This document shows positions 43,499-55,500 of a DNA stretch of 64,000 bases, one piece after another. The notes under the pieces are model-generated. The model saw nothing but the letters and a program-made list of their open reading frames with translations. It made no database searches and was not told where the DNA came from. Each line of letters opens with the position of its first letter. Position 1 is the first letter of the stretch. The position numbers and the translations under genes are program-made. Origin of the DNA: Citrus sinensis (taxonomy: Eukaryota > Streptophyta > Magnoliopsida > Sapindales > Rutaceae); assembly GCF_022201045.2 (NCBI RefSeq), contig NC_068562.1:310001-374000 (forward strand), in the 5' to 3' direction.

Positions 43499-43763
43499 GG
43501 GCAAAACAATAATAAACGCGCAAGAAAGAGAAGAGAGAAAGAAAAAGCTTTAAAAAGAGCAAAGTTAAATTAGGAAAAAAGTGGGGAGGGTCTCTCTCTT
43601 GTGTTCGTATTGAATTTAATTCAACCCACAGGGCTCGCAAAAAAGCAGGAAAATAAAAAAAAAAAGTATCAAATTTATCAGAATAACATTTTGGAAACCA
43701 AACTTTCCAAATACGCTCCATCAATCAATTGCAGCTGCAATCAAATCAGGCGGTGGTTATACG

Positions 43764-46700
43764 ATGTCGTGTTCGTCGTCGTCGGGCTCTGAGGATGACG
43801 ATGAGGGAATCGACTCCTACCGTAAAGGCGGTTATCATGCCGTTAGAGTCGGCGATCTGTTTAACGGTGGCCGGTACATAGCTCAGAGGAAGCTTGGGTG
43901 GGGCCAGTTTTCCATCGTCTGGCTTGCTTACGACACTCGAACTTCTGTAAGCGTTTCTGTTTCTTTATTCATTCACTTGGATTCAACCTTGCTTTTTCGT
44001 CAACTAGCGTGGAGGTCATTCGGGCCTGTCACAAATTTTGATTTTCATCGATTTTGATCTATTTCATGGACTCGGCGTATTCCTAGTTTAGTTTTGTTGA
44101 GCTTTTACATGCCAGACCAAAGATCATAATTTTTTTTCCTTTTATTTATTTTTCAAAATAAAATTAAAAAATAAAATAATTTTTCGTACCTAGTTTTAGA
44201 TAACTTTATTTATTTATTTAAATCATACTCTCTTTGTTTCTCAAACGAAGTTTCTTGTTCTTGTTTCTATATTTGACCGAGACACTTTCCCTTTCTCCTT
44301 TTGGTGGACGATGGGATCAACGCCAGATTGCTATGTTTAATGAAACTTTTACAAATGTCAATAGGGACAAATGATCATCTCGGCCTTTTCCTTGCCTGGT
44401 GTTTTGTTGGTTTCTGTGTCTGTTTTATTCACCTGTTTTCTTAAGTTAAATGATAAGTACATGTTTTAAATTTCATTCTTATATTTACCATTGGCTTACT
44501 GTCTCTTCTCTATTTAACTGAATGTGAAGCAGTAGTTCGTATATAGTAATAAAACAACAGTAATAAGCAATGCATTTGCATCAACCCAGGCCCACAGCAT
44601 CCAAAAGATGTTGTAGCCGTTTATGGAAATGATTCACAGGTGATCTGAATGGTGTTTACTAAAAATTGGGGTTAACCATGTAGCTGTTGCCAATCTTGAC
44701 ACACACTGGAGTGTGGATTATCAATATTAAATGCTTTTCTGACTGTTCTCTCTTCGTCTATATATTGCTAATTACAAGTTCATCACCGATGGATTTGGTG
44801 AGATTATTTGAATTAGCTGCGAATGTGTTTCACTTATTTTTTTTACCATCGGTTCACGTTATGAGACATTGGCATGGAAATCAATTTTATGCTCTACTTA
44901 ACCAGTGTACAAGGTTATTGGTGTCAGAGAAAAACATGTGAGATAGGAGATAGGAGTCTTTATCAGGTTTTGAAATTGGTTTCCTGTGCATTGCATGTAT
45001 ACTTTTTGTGATAATAGGATTTGTCCCCTGCGATTGCTAAAAGAAGTCTCCTATTGAATACATCACGTATGTATGCATTCCTCTTCGTTTCTCCTAAAGT
45101 GAAGTAAAAGATTTTTTTAGAGATTTTAGTCCTTGTATCCTTATTTTGTTTCTCTGTTTGCCTGTCCAGAGTTATGTTGCTCTTAAGATTCAGAAAAGTG
45201 CAGCACAGTTTGCTCAAGCGGCTCTTCATGAGATTGAAGTCCTTTCCGCTGTTGCTGATGGTGACCCCTCAAATGAGAAGTGTGTTATAAGACTGATTGA
45301 CCACTTTAAGCATGCAGGTCCAAATGGGCAGCATCTTTGCATGGTCCTTGAATTTCTTGGTGATAGCTTACTCCGGCTGATCAAATATAGTCGCTACAAA
45401 GGACTTGAGTTGAATAAAGTTAGGGAAATCTGCAAATACATTTTGACAGGTCTGGATTACTTACATAGAGAACTTGGTATTATACACACGGACCTAAAAC
45501 CCGAAAATATTCTTCTTGTTTCTACCATTGATCCTTCCAAGGATCCCATTAGGTCTGGGCTTACTCCGATTCTGGAAAGGCCTGAGGGGAGCATCAATGG
45601 TGGATCTACATCTACCATGACTATTGTGGAGAAGAAGTTGAAAAGGAGGGCAAAGCGAGCAGTTGCCAATATTTCTATAAGGAGAGCTTCAATGGGAGGG
45701 ATAGAACTTCCAAAGCCTGAAAGATGTCTGGATGGGATTGACATGAGGTGCAAGGTTGTAGACTTTGGAAATGCATGCAGGGCTAATAAGCAGTTTGCAG
45801 AAGAAATTCAAACAAGGCAGTACAGAGCTCCTGAAGTCATACTCAGGGCCGGATATTCCTTCTCTGTTGATATGTGGTCATTTGCTTGCACAGCTTTTGA
45901 GCTTGCTACTGGTGACATGTTGTTTGCACCTAAGAGTGGACAAGGCTTTTGCGAAGATGAGGTAGGATGGTTTTGCATATTTATCTGCTTTTTTGTTGAT
46001 CCACTGCAGCATGACATCCGTGACGTCATTAATAGTTGTATGTAATAAGAAAATGGAAATGCACTTATGCCCTGTGCTGACTTCCTTAAGTTGCAATCCC
46101 ATTTTTTTTCATGATTTGTGTCAGATGATAGTGGAAAAAGGGAAACAGTAAGGAACATAGGCAATTAATGTGGACTCACATTAATGATAATCAACATTGG
46201 TTGCTTCAAATTAAATGGTAAAGATATCACCAGTTATTGGTATACCAATCTTTTCTGCACTAGCCTCGTAAATTTGCAAACGTTGTACCTGTTTACCTCC
46301 TGTTTTACATTGTTCCAGCCAAGAATGAGGAATAGAAAAACAGAAACTGTTTATATTTGAGATCGAGGGTGACGCTAATGAACTGTTCATTGGATTGATT
46401 TCAGGATCACCTTGCTCTCATGATGGAACTCATAGGAAAGATGCCTAGAAAGGTAAGCACATTATTCCCGTTATGCCTGCGATTACCAAGTTTTAAATAC
46501 ATTGATAACCCTCTGTCTCTAATGTTTGTATGAGCAGATTGCTATTGGGGGAGCACAATCAAAAGATTATTTTGATAGGCATGGCGATCTCAAGAGGATA
46601 CGGAGACTGAAGTTCTGGTCACTTGATCGATTGCTTGTTGACAAGTACAGGTTCTCTGAGACTGATGCTCGTGAGTTTGCAGAGTTTCTTGTTCCCCTTC

Positions 46701-46858
46701 TCGATTTTACTCCAGAGAAGCGTCCAACTGCTCAGCAGTGTCTGCAACACCCATGGCTTAGTCTCAGGAATTCTACACGAGATGAAACCAAAAATAAATC
46801 TAATGTGGAAAAGGTGGATGTTGGAATGAGCAAACTTGAGATCAAGGTGGGAAAGTGA
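43764..46858 (+). CDS. SRPK: SR-protein kinase (SRPK)
   Basis: Ser/Arg-rich splicing-factor kinase controlling localisation and activity of SR proteins. Exons: 43764-43946, 45170-45961, 46405-46452, 46538-46858; 447 aa. The N-terminus is Ser/Asp/Glu-rich (SGSEDDDEGIDSYRKGGYH), followed by VGDLFNGGRYIAQRKLGWGQFS, the family's glycine loop. Then come VALKIQKS (lysine), HTDLKPENILL (SRPKs have Thr in place of Arg here), VDFGNAC, and QTRQYRAPEVIL with the P+1 loop. An inter-lobe spacer with basic RRAKRAVANISIRRAS lies between the catalytic loop and VDFGNAC; in SRPKs this insert governs localisation. The C-lobe ends QQCLQHPWLSL. All frames close. It matches the SRPK of the At2g17530/At4g35500 type (from memory). 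The first intron is 1.2 kb. Confidence 0.93.
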
Positions 46859-46990
46859 GGGTGGGGGATCACAGGTGCTGGCCGGCGCACGGCGTCACAT
46901 TCAAGTCCCACCCTGCACTTGTGTGAGTGTTGATTGTGATTGTTATTTTTTGGTTTGTTACGTTAATAATAAGATTTTTATTTTTTGGTT
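46859..46990 (+). mobile_element. Possible tRNA-derived SINE fragment
   Basis: Immediately after the SRPK stop codon lies a GC-rich stretch with a B-box-like motif attcaagtccc (about 46899-46909), an A-box-like gctggccggcgcacgg upstream of it, and a T-rich 3' tail, as in plant SINEs. Target duplications were not found and the 5' end is uncertain, so it may be chance. Confidence 0.25.
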
Positions 46991-49384
46991 TACGATTTGA
47001 CTAAAATGTAAAATAGTAACGATCATTCCAAGGAAATGACAAGAAAGAGATAAATTTAATCGCAATGACGAACATTAGCTGTTGTTCGTGCTTTGTGCAT
47101 GGAAATATTGAATAAACGATCATTCATCATTTTGTTGACTATTGATTTTGGGATTGGCAGTTGCACCATATAAGTGAAATGCTAAAGGAATCAGATTCTA
47201 TGTAGATGGATGCATAGATAAATCAGCAGTCAATAGAAAAAATAATCCATCTGTGACTGTGAGTCTGTTATCTTGTTCTTGTACATACATACTACTGACT
47301 AGCGGATAAGGTAGATGGAGGAGAAGACGCCACTGCTGCAGGTATATTAAATTATTAATAAGTGTATGCAAATGCAACCATCCGTTGTTAATTGTGAATT
47401 TCTTATCTGTGCCCGCTTTCATTTACCATTTACTATTTAATATTTATCTATGCATCATATTCGTGCGTGCGAGAGAGTATTGTCGATTCCGTTGTGTACT
47501 AAATAGATGTCAATGGTGGGGCCGGCTTCAGCCTGCAACATGCAATGTGCAACGCAGCAACTCCTTATTATCTATCTTCTATGGAATTCATTCAATCCAA
47601 GTTGCTTAAAGGTGGTGGCCTCACTCTTTACTTGCGTGCCACACTCACTTTTCATTTTCAATGAGTATGGGTGGTTCTTTTAAGTTCTAACTAAATAGTC
47701 AGCTATAAGCTATTTACTTTAATTTCCCTTCTCAAAGGAACAAAAAAAGCACTATATATATATATATATATATTCAGATCTTTGGCTCATTTTTGTCACT
47801 AAAACTTTGATGGGTTTTTCCAGTTAAGATTACGATACCATTATTTTCTTCAAATGCAGTTACTACAACAAAAATTGGCACAAAATTCTATCCATCGAGT
47901 CCCGGCCAGCTTAGTTTAGTCATGATAAAAGGGCATGCAAAATTTACACCAATGTTGCTTCCTCTGGTTGATATGTTTTTAGCAATATTTTCGTTCTTTG
48001 ATTTTGTGATAAGGCAGGTTGTAATCTTACTTACACGCACATAAATGGTCAAGTCACAACTAGGGGCTGGTCCCCCTTCCGAACCCTTTAATCATCAAAA
48101 TCCAAATAGACAACAATGGTTGGAATATGCTATTTAATATATATTCTGATGCGTCGTCGCCTCAACTTAGATGATCCCCACCTTTTAGTTACTTTTCTTT
48201 TCTTTTAATTTATTTACTACGTACATGTCTGTAAGAAGAGAAAGAGATCTAACTGGTCTCAGTGATCCAAAAAATAATAAAGAACAGTAAAAAATGGCAA
48301 TTATTTTAGGCAAGTGAATTGAACTTTTGGCAAGATTTGTGTTAGGATTTGAACACTTAATTAAAAGAATAGATTTGACTCTTGAATCAAGATCTTAGAA
48401 GAAGACAAGCGCAACCAGCCATGAATCATTGCACCCAATTTGTTTAGGTGATGGTAGAGACATCCACCACCGAATACTTGTTACAATAATATTGAAGATT
48501 TTCATGTGGCACATCATGTCAAAGAATTCCTTCACTCATTCATTCATTAATTGCATGTTACATAAACAGTTTGCCAATTTTTGGTCTTGACAAATATTTC
48601 ACTCGATTTTTAAAGGGGTTTCTCTAAGAAGTAAGTAAGTAGTTTCATTCAATAGTTTTTAGAAAGGCAAACCATTTTCACTCTGTCGGTGGCACTTCAT
48701 AATGGAAAATGGAACCCTACCACATGGATCAAGCATTCTCAAGACAAATGAAAGAAGAAACATTGCAGATGTCACTTGAAGGTCTTACAGCATAACATAA
48801 GCAACGCCCATAAATCTAAGCCCTTTCCTCCGAACAAGTTTTCAGAAAGCCATTCATTGATAATGATGTTACTATTCTTCAAATTTTCGTCCCATTCCCA
48901 TGAGCTGCAAAGGCCAATTTATTGCGCTTGCATTTATACAGGGTAGTAGTAGTACTACATCCATTTCCTCATCAAAATCATTTCTTCTGCATTTACGATG
49001 ACAGAAAAGAACCATTATTTATATGTTAACGTAATAAGTTCACACTGCATGAATTCCCAAGCAATCACAGAGATGATATGACTTGCTAAAATTACAAAAC
49101 CAAGAAATAAAAAATGACTTTTGGTACATCTGTCACTGGGACATTAAAGCAACAAAGACTGGGCAAAATTTGATACGCGAAGGCTAGATGCAAACATTTT
49201 AACATTTAATTTCTTTTTTTTAAAAAAAAAATATACACATTAATTTAACTTCCTTACAAAGCAAGAGAAAAACAAAAAGATAAATCAAATCAAGCCGTTC
49301 CTATAAAAAGTGCATTTGAAATCCTGCCTCAGCTATCAAATTCTATCATGGTAGCCGCCAGTTGCCACAGTAGGACTTTGAACA
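46991..49384. other. Convergent spacer between SRPK and the minus-strand nuclear-protein gene
   Basis: About 2.4 kb of AT-rich DNA with an AT microsatellite at about 47752-47773. I see no gene, RNA gene or recognisable transposon in it. Confidence 0.5.
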
Positions 49385-50524
49385 CTATGACTGCACCACT
49401 TTATTTTGTTTGATACATTCAGGTGCCTTGAAATCCTGGCATTTCCATGGTGTAGCTTCAATTGGCATCACACCATCTGAAGAAGGCTCCATAGAAAACA
49501 AGGGCACGGCATTACCACCAGGAGGATTGCCAATATTCTTATCAGTTAACGGAGAGGTTCTAGTAATCATCCCCTCCTTGGTATTCTCTCTATCCCTTGA
49601 GGTGCAATAGCTTAAGGGAAGCTTTTTTAACTTCAGCCTTCCCCTCTTTCTCCCAGGTGAACTCGTTTCTTCCAAAGCCTTTTCTTTCGAGTGACTTACT
49701 CCAGCCTCCCCACTGCCCACCTGCATTTGGTCCACCTTTTCATCTTCATCAACTGTGTACACCTCCCTAAAGATGCCCTCATTTTCAAAGTCCACCTCGC
49801 CTACTACAGCATGTCTACTGGATGTACATACTGTGTTTCCTCCCAAGACTAAACCCCCATAGGAAACCCTAATTTTTTCAGATGCCGGAGAGATTTTAAG
49901 CTTCTTATGTTTATGACCCTTCAAGTCAGAGCTCGTAAGGTTCTTTGAGATCCTGGGGGAGCTGTTCATGACTCGATGTAATCTTCGAGCTAGTTCTTCG
50001 TCGGTCTTACTGTCCTCCTTTAATTGGTTCTTTTTGTACAAAAGCTGAACCGGAACATGCTTCTTCAGCTTATTCTTTTTCAAGTGTCTCTCCTTGGAAG
50101 CTCCCTCTTCATTAAATGAAGCAACCAAGTCTAAAGCACTTTTAGCTGCAGTAATCGCTCTAGTTGCAGTAGCAGCTTTCTCCTCTGCTGCAGTTCTGGC
50201 ATCCTCCGCCGCCTTAACTGCAGCAATAGCTGCTGATTCGGCCAACTCTGCAATCTCTTCAGGTGAAAGATTTGAACTACTCATAGTAGATTTCAATAAA
50301 TTGTTAAGACGGGCATTAAATTCACTTGAATATTCACTAGAAGAAGGACTGTAAGGTGATGAAGAAGAAGGAACATCTGGCTGATGCACAGCACCATTAT
50401 CATTGTCATTGCAATTACCGTTGCCATCAGAACTCTGTTTCTTGAATCCAGCAAGAAGACGCTTACGAGGAGGCAAAAGGACATCACCATCTAAGTGATT
50501 GATGTCACAAATGTTAGCCTCCAT
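49385..50524 (-). CDS. Conserved plant protein, probably nuclear (PHD-finger-like annotation in Arabidopsis)
   Basis: Intronless coding region of 379 aa; biochemical function unknown. The N-terminus (LLPPRKRLLAGFKKQ) is followed by an Asn/Asp/Ser-rich stretch. A helical Ala/Glu-rich segment (SPEEIAELAESAAIAAVKAA, about residues 87-145) is probably a coiled coil. A Lys-rich segment with nuclear-localisation character follows (HLKKNKLKKHVP), then DEELARRLHRVMNSSPRIS. The C-terminal half is low in conservation until a short WKCQDFKAPECIKQNK end. No canonical PHD zinc cluster is visible despite the name I recall for its Arabidopsis homologue (At4g35510). The conserved position between SRPK and MLH3 supports the homology. 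It is divergent from MLH3. Confidence 0.8.
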   Translation of the reverse strand: MEANICDINHLDGDVLLPPRKRLLAGFKKQSSDGNGNCNDNDNGAVHQPDVPSSSSPYSPSSSEYSSEFNARLNNLLKSTMSSSNLSPEEIAELAESAAIAAVKAAEDARTAAEEKAATATRAITAAKSALDLVASFNEEGASKERHLKKNKLKKHVPVQLLYKKNQLKEDSKTDEELARRLHRVMNSSPRISKNLTSSDLKGHKHKKLKISPASEKIRVSYGGLVLGGNTVCTSSRHAVVGEVDFENEGIFREVYTVDEDEKVDQMQVGSGEAGVSHSKEKALEETSSPGRKRGRLKLKKLPLSYCTSRDRENTKEGMITRTSPLTDKNIGNPPGGNAVPLFSMEPSSDGVMPIEATPWKCQDFKAPECIKQNKVVQS

Positions 50525-52574
50525 TATTCTTTGGCAATCAAACCCTAGATACAGAAATGAATAGAGTATGTGATCGCCCCAGCTACATTTAATACTAACA
50601 TGACAACAACAATCACTTAATCATAATTGAATGCATAGCCAAACCCAAAATAAAATCTGAATTCATTAAAAAACCTAAACAGAAAACACCGTTGAAATAA
50701 TTCAAAACCAACATAGATTTATCCTCTGCTTGCAACTGAATCGGATTTCAGCCATACTTCATATCCACAATTAGAATCCATAGCAAACAAACAAAAACGA
50801 ACACAATCTGAAACCCTAAAACTCCCCATCCTTTCAACTTGTGATAAAACAAAAAGGTACCAACTTAAACAACCCCTTTCACAGATTGATGATCTTCTTC
50901 TTCTTCTTCTCTCTTTCTCTCTCTCTATACATAAATAAAATAAAAATAACACACATCACAATGCAAAACCTTAACTTTCTTTCATCCCCATCTCAGCACC
51001 ATCAAATCAAGCTCACGAAACACAGCAACAGAAGGACAAAACAAAAACAGAATTCAAACAAACACACACCATGCAATACGATCAAACACTAAAAAAAAAT
51101 CATGTAACCGACAGAATTCCCACATTCCCACCTCAATTCCAATCCAGAAAACTAAATTACGCCAACGCAAACAACAATTTTTATCAAAAAACAAGCTTGA
51201 TTTAAAAGAATTATATGAATCAGCTTAATTTTCTAATCCTTTTTGACATTTGATTCAAAACATGATAATGAAACAGAGCTAATAGCCGAATTCTAATATA
51301 CCTCAAAACTTGATCATATGTTTAACGTCTGCGTGTTGTGTTTCTGTTATAAAAACAGAGGAAAAGCGAGTTGAAAATTAGGGTTTTTTTTGTTATTATT
51401 ATTATTTTTTTATTTTCTTGTATTTGTTTTCGGCTCACATAGAGAGGATGAAATTGAAGGTCTCAAAGAAATGATCGCTTGTGTGTGTGTATATATACAT
51501 ATATACACGTATAATTTAAATGTCAGAAAGAATTTTGATTGGTTCTGATTCTATAAACCCAAGACGCAAATCCCATTTGGAAACTACAACTTTCACCACC
51601 ATATTTTTACCCATATGGATCCTGTTTTTCTTTCTTACAACTCACCTCCTTTTTATGTCTCAATTACCTTATTGCCACCGCGGATTTACCTGTATATTAG
51701 TATGATAATTGATTTAAATAATTTTTAAATATTTATTGATTATTATATATATAATGATATTCAGACATAAATAATAGATACATTTAACTCTTCTCAAGTT
51801 ACAGTTTACTTGAACTTCAAATTGAAAAATGATTGAACTATGTAGAATATTATTAAAAAAATTTCTTAATCAATTGATTCATTACATTAGTCACTACTAT
51901 TTAGAAAGTTCAAAATAAAAAAATAAATGAAAAAACAACGAATAAAAAAATGATTTAAAGTTTTATTGGTCATTCTTGACCATCTTGATGCATATTATTA
52001 TTTAAAAAATAAATTTAAAATGTAATAATAAAATTTTTAAATTAAATTTCTGTAAAAATTAAAGATGTTTTTATATCAAGTTTTTAAGAGTTTTTCTTTT
52101 CAATAATGCTATGCCTACTTTATTTCTTTCTATTTTCTTTCTTAAGAGGTATGAAGGGTATTTCAGTAACTTTGCTGGCCAGCAGAGTAATTACCCGCCG
52201 GGGACTAAACCTATGTTACTCCACCGGAAAAATTACGGCAGCCAAACCTTAAGTAAGTGGGAAAAATTAATTAATTAATAAATAAATATCAATCAACTCA
52301 TCATCTTACGTGTTGATGTTAGAGATGACGTGTTGCGCAATGGAACAAGACAACTAACCACCTAACCTCACGTGTGATTTCATTTCCCGTCAGTTATGGT
52401 TAACACATTTCACACAAACGGCGCAAGTTGGCTCCCTTCGCTTTCATATACGTAGAGAAACCGCCTTTTTTCCCCCCCCAACCCTCTTCGTTCTCGAAAA
52501 CCCACAAAAGAGAAGGGAAAAAAAGATCGAAGCTTTATGCGTGCCCGCGAAAAAATACTGAAACTTTATCTTTA
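50525..52574. promoter_or_regulatory. Divergent upstream region of the nuclear-protein gene (-) and MLH3 (+)
   Basis: About 2 kb. Minus-strand leader sequence, perhaps with a 5' UTR intron, likely extends to about 51350. A TCT-rich run lies at 50890-50930 and an alternating TG/TA tract at 51480-51510. The MLH3 frame is open upstream of its ATG to about 52428 but without an ATG. Confidence 0.45.
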
Positions 52575-55500
52575 ATGGGGACCATCAACCGATTGCCAGA
52601 GGCAGTTCGCAATACGGTGCGTTCTGGGACTGTCTTGTTTGACTTAACAAGGGTTGTTGAGGAGCTCGTTTTTAACAGTGTTGATGCTGGGGCAACAAAG
52701 GTAATAAATTCAAGCCGTTGACATTTTACCAATCTCTGAATTACTTGTGGGTTTGTGAATGTGACTTGCATTTGAAGCAAGTATTGTGTTTTGAAACAGG
52801 GTTTTTGGTGATTCTTTGTTGTTTCAGGTATTTGTTTATGTCGGGGTTTGCAATTGTTATGTGAAAGTAGTGGATGATGGTGAGTAGTTCTGTACTGTTT
52901 TGTTGTTATTCTTTTTTAGTTCAAAGAGTAAAATGTGCATAGGTGGTCTTTGTTTCCGTCTTTATTTGACTCCAATTCATGTGATTTCAGGATCTGGCAT
53001 TTCTAGAGATGGGTTGGTGTTGTTGGGAGAAAGACATGGTAGATAAATTATTTGCTTATTTTGCTTTTTAGGTTTTTATTAGTTGATGCTTATGATTAAG
53101 TGATGGTATTTGAGTGTATTTATAATGTGTTAGCAGCAACGTCAAAGCTAGGCCATTTGGCTGATATGGATGATGCGACTGGCATTGGGACCTTTGGATT
53201 TCGGGGAGAAGCATTGGCTTCTATATCTGATGTCTCGCTGTTGGAGATTATAACTAAAGCCCATGGGAGGCCAAATGGATATCGTAAGGTCATGAAGGTA
53301 CAGATGATAGAATATTATACTTTTAACAAAATATGTATTTTTGCTGCTGTTTATGCAAGTTAAGTTTTTTGACATTCTTTTCAGGGATCCAAGTGTTTGT
53401 ATCTTGGAATTGATGATGAAAGGAAAGATGTGGGTACAACAGGTAAATATCTGTTACCTTGTGACACTGTTAGCATGTGTGGACCAGTTACCCTCTTCCA
53501 GATTTTTTGCTAATCATATTCAGTTTATTTCTTGTTCTAATAAACTAATGGCTTAGCTTCTTTCAGTTGTTTCTCGCGATTTATTTTACAACCAACCAGT
53601 TCGAAGGAAATATATGCAATCCAGGTAGTTATTTTCTTTAGTTCTTTCCGTTCTTAATCCTGCTTCCAATTGTTTACACTTATATGTTGTGCTTGTGATT
53701 TGCGTTATCTCTTTGGAAGCCCCAAGAAGGTCTTGCACTCAGTGAAAAAATGTGTACTCCGAATTGCCCTTGTGCACCCAAAGGTTTCCTTCAAATTTAT
53801 TGACATGGAAAGGTTTTCCCCTGCCGCTATTGTGATATTGTGCTTGATAGTTTTTATATTTGTTTATTGATGATATTCATTCTTTGTATCAGTGAGGATG
53901 AGATTCTTTGCACATGTTCTTCATCTTCTCCTTTGGCACTTTTGATAAGTAGTTTTGGGATTGAGGATTTCAGCTTTCTTGATGAAGTGAATGCTAATGA
54001 TGGTGCATTAGAAATTTCTGGCTACATATCCAGTCCTTATGATAGTATTTCCGTTAAGGTAAAGTTGATTTATAACTGAAAACCTGTATTATTCATCATT
54101 TATTTCTTATGTTATTTCTCTTTTTTATAATAGAATATTTTCCTTTTTGCAGGCCTTCCAATATGTTTGTATCCATGCCTGAATTTATCCCTGGGTGATA
54201 TACAGTTTTTTAGTTTCATTTAAATTTGGGGCTTAAGAGGAATTAGTAGGGGTGGGCATGTCTCAGTTCAGTTTCATTCTGAATCGAACTGAACCTATCA
54301 GTTTTTGCTCTATATATAAAAACGAACCGAACCAAATTGGTTTGGTTTGATTTTTTCCCTTTTTTCCAGTTAATTCCTTTGTATCTTGTGGTTCTTTTGG
54401 TTTTCAACTTTTTGTTTTTAATATGAACCAATTGGTTTTTATTAATTTTTTAACATTCGGTTCGGTTTGGTTTTTTTGTGGGCAACGTTTTTTTTTTTTT
54501 TTTTTTTTTTGCCCACTCCATATCATATTTTTTTGTAGACCTTCATAATGTCAGATATTAATTCAAGGTATGTATGCAAAGGGTCCATCCACAAGTTGTT
54601 GAATCATTTGGCTGCTAGTTTTGATTGTTCGGATTCATGGAAGGCCAATAATGGATTCCTTAAAGGAAAGAGAAGTAAGTCTCAAGCATGTCCAGCTTAC
54701 CTGTTAAATTTACGTTGCCCACATTCTCTCTATGATTTGACCTTTGACCCATTAAAGACACATGTTGTATTCAAGGTAATGAATTTCATGTCTGATCATG
54801 AATTGTGACCTAATTATGTATATTTATTAACATCCTCAAGTGGTTTATTTATTTAGCTTTTTTGGGGCTATTGAGCTCTGTCTGTTCGCTCTTGTTCCAG
54901 GACTGGGAACCTGTACTTGCCTTCATTGAGCGGGCTATCCGTTCTGCATGGATGAAAAAAATAGCGCATGGTATACTCACTCTCATGAAAATTGCTTGCT
55001 ATGGTTGTTGCATTCATATAATGGGTCAAGAAGTGATTCTTAATGACTGAAATTTCCAGGAGTATCCATGAGTTGCACAGCCAATAAATTTGGAAAAGAT
55101 GAAATGTTGAATAAACATAACAACATCATATCTGCTGGAGGTACCTTTCATACTTTTGTACGTCAAAAATCTATCTGTGTCAAGTTCTTCATCCCCTTTA
55201 TATTAGAATTATTTCATTTAATGCGGCATAATATCTTGTGGATGCTAGAGGAATAACTTTTTCATTAGTTAATTTTTCCATTGATTTCTCCAGAAAAACT
55301 TTTTTTTATTCCTCTGTGCTGACATATTAAGTTTTCTTTTTGTTGCTAGATTCTTTTGATGTGGATATGTTAGAGGATGCTGAGCTGCCATTAGAAAGTA
55401 GCAGGTTCCAAAGTCACCAGTCTTCTACTCACCTTCACTCTTCCCCTTTGAAGAATCTTGCCAAACAGCGTGATCATATGTTTCATAAGGAATGTGAAAG

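Larger units (their letters stand above)
41132..43763. other. Divergent spacer between the EH gene and SRPK
   Basis: About 2.6 kb, very AT-rich. It contains an inverted-repeat element (41498-41626) flanked by two imperfect direct repeats (about 41440-41485 and 41718-41765, sharing aactatttctagagcac), and an (ATA)n/(ATC)n microsatellite (43448-43498). The last 250 bp should be the SRPK promoter and leader. No gene was recognised. Confidence 0.5.

Noticed and set aside
43446-43724. Frame encoding runs of Asp and Tyr
   Set aside because: It is a translation of the trinucleotide microsatellite upstream of SRPK.
52428-52574. Longer MLH3 N-terminus
   Set aside because: The frame is open upstream, but it contains no ATG before 52575, and the first conserved MLH3 residues follow directly after that ATG.
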